DNA of 5,653 nt from Planctomycetota bacterium (GTDB lineage: Bacteria; Planctomycetota; Phycisphaerae; SM23-33). The stretch is taken from the NCBI GenBank assembly GCA_003644335.1, contig QNCB01000101.1, positions 1-5,653 of the forward strand, given 5' to 3'. Of the stretch, positions 4,807 to 5,653 are shown in pieces; position 1 is the stretch's first letter, and each line of letters begins with the position of its first letter. Position numbers and translations under genes: made by a program. The notes below the pieces were generated by a model. The model made no database searches. It saw only the letters and a program-made list of their open reading frames with translations, and had not been told where the DNA came from.

Positions 4807-5653
4807 TCAGTTGGTGATGATGATTGTGTTGTTTTGGCCTCCGAAGCCGAAGCTGTTGGACATGCAGATTTTGACGTTGGCCTGGCGAGCTTCGTTTGGC
4901 ACGTAGTCCAGGTCGCAGTCCGGGTCTGGCGTGTGGAGGTTCGCGGTGGGGGGAAGGGTCTGGTCGCGAAGAGCCAGGACGCAGGTTATCAGTTCGGTCG
5001 CCCCAGCTGCGGCTATGAGGTGTCCGAGCATGCTCTTGGCTGAGGACACCGGCGGGGCCTTGCTGGCATCCTGTCCGAAGACAGCCTTCATAGCCCGCGT
5101 CTCGACCTGGTCGTTCTGCTTGGTTCCCGTACCGTGGGCGGAAATATAATCCACCTGGCCGGGCTGAATGTCCGCATCTGCAAGAGCAGCCCGCATACTG
5201 GTAGCGGCTCCGTCGCCGTCGGGGTCCTGGTCGGTTATTCTAAAAGCGTCGGCGCTGGCGCCGTAGCCTACTATCTCAGCCAATATCTCCGCGCCTCGCG
5301 CTTTGGCGTGTTCGTATTCTTCGAGTATCAACACGCTGGCTCCCTCGCCGATGACGAATCCGTCGCGGGTAAGGTCGAACGGACGAGAAGCTGAAGCTGC
5401 GTCGTCGTTGCGGGTGGACAAGGCGGTCAGGCGGTTGAAACCCGTTACGCCGAAGGGGTGTACCATGCTGTGGGCTCCGCCGGTGATGACCGTGTCGACC
5501 AGGCCATGGCGTACCTGCATCGCCGCTTCACCGATAGCTTGGGTGCTGGCGGCACAGGCGGTCAGCACGTTGTAAGCTGGGCCACAGGCGCCGAATTCCC
5601 CAGCCAGGTGTGCTACGACCATGTTGGATTCCTGCTCGATCTCGCGGTACAAC
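4807..5653 (-). CDS. fabF: beta-ketoacyl-ACP synthase, FabF type (5' end cut by window edge)
   Basis: The last 281 residues of a condensing enzyme that elongates acyl-ACP with malonyl-ACP in fatty acid synthesis. In fragment numbering, the active-site cysteine is Cys33 in LTACAAST (30-37), the first catalytic histidine is His173 in SAHGTGTKQND (171-181), and Lys206 and His211 lie in SSAKSMLGHL (203-212). The Cys-to-second-His spacing (178) is almost that of E. coli FabF (177). The C-terminus has SFGFGGQN, with Gln where E. coli has Thr, before the final NTIIITN. The Cys-His-His set and lack of extra domains fit FabF/FabB rather than FabH or a modular polyketide synthase. A FabF-like enzyme of a secondary pathway cannot be excluded without the neighbours upstream. 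About 130 residues are missing off the right edge, so the first visible codon (TTG, 5652) is internal. The hydrolase follows on the same strand after 172 bp of repeats. Confidence 0.94.
   Translation of the reverse strand, partial: LYREIEQESNMVVAHLAGEFGACGPAYNVLTACAASTQAIGEAAMQVRHGLVDTVITGGAHSMVHPFGVTGFNRLTALSTRNDDAASASRPFDLTRDGFVIGEGASVLILEEYEHAKARGAEILAEIVGYGASADAFRITDQDPDGDGAATSMRAALADADIQPGQVDYISAHGTGTKQNDQVETRAMKAVFGQDASKAPPVSSAKSMLGHLIAAAGATELITCVLALRDQTLPPTANLHTPDPDCDLDYVPNEARQANVKICMSNSFGFGGQNNTIIITN

Noticed and set aside
1..5653. CRISPR array, insertion sequence, prophage or defence system
   Set aside because: No regularly spaced direct repeats, no transposase, integrase or nuclease motif, and all coding capacity is explained by metabolic genes.

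Overview
The window is a GC-rich piece (roughly 55-60 % GC by eye) of a bacterial chromosome with four short, widely spaced transcription units and repeat-rich gaps between them. It encodes central carbon and lipid functions: a 3-hexulose-6-phosphate synthase (HPS) fused to an RraA-like domain, a split transketolase, an alpha/beta hydrolase, and a beta-ketoacyl-ACP synthase. It also has a tRNA-Thr gene. The FabF-type synthase and the sigma70-like promoter point to a bacterium. The HPS-RraA fusion is best known from archaea. From gene content and the style of the intergenic repeats I would guess a planctomycete-like or other deep-branching environmental lineage, but this is a guess and not a placement.

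Layout. Minus strand, 1-895: HPS-RraA fusion, cut by the left edge. Minus strand, 1039-1110: tRNA-Thr(CGT), upstream of HPS in the same direction. 1111-1556: a gap with no convincing gene, holding a palindrome and DnaA-box-like 9-mers. Plus strand, 1557-3552: a complete two-gene unit with a good promoter candidate, transketolase N-terminal subunit (1644-2504), transketolase C-terminal subunit (2563-3513) and a strong intrinsic terminator (3525-3552). Minus strand, 3606-4634: a membrane-anchored alpha/beta hydrolase with an 11-base G run in its coding strand. 4635-4806: a gap packed with short repeats. Minus strand, 4807-5653: the C-terminal two thirds of a FabF-type ketosynthase, cut by the right edge.

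How the genes may work together. HPS interconverts ribulose 5-phosphate plus formaldehyde with hexulose 6-phosphate, and transketolase shuffles two-carbon units among C3-C7 sugar phosphates. The two loci diverge from the same 0.75-kb region, so together they fit a ribulose-monophosphate route, used either for formaldehyde fixation or in reverse to make pentoses. The direction cannot be read from this window, and no phosphohexuloisomerase is present. FabF and the hydrolase are tandem but separated by a repeat-filled gap, so a functional link between them is not established.

The most unusual features are the G11 tract in the hydrolase, a roughly 55-70 bp sequence shared by the leaders of the transketolase and hydrolase genes, and several families of short palindromic or heptameric repeats in nearly every gap. 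I found no CRISPR array, transposase, phage gene or clearly new multi-gene system.
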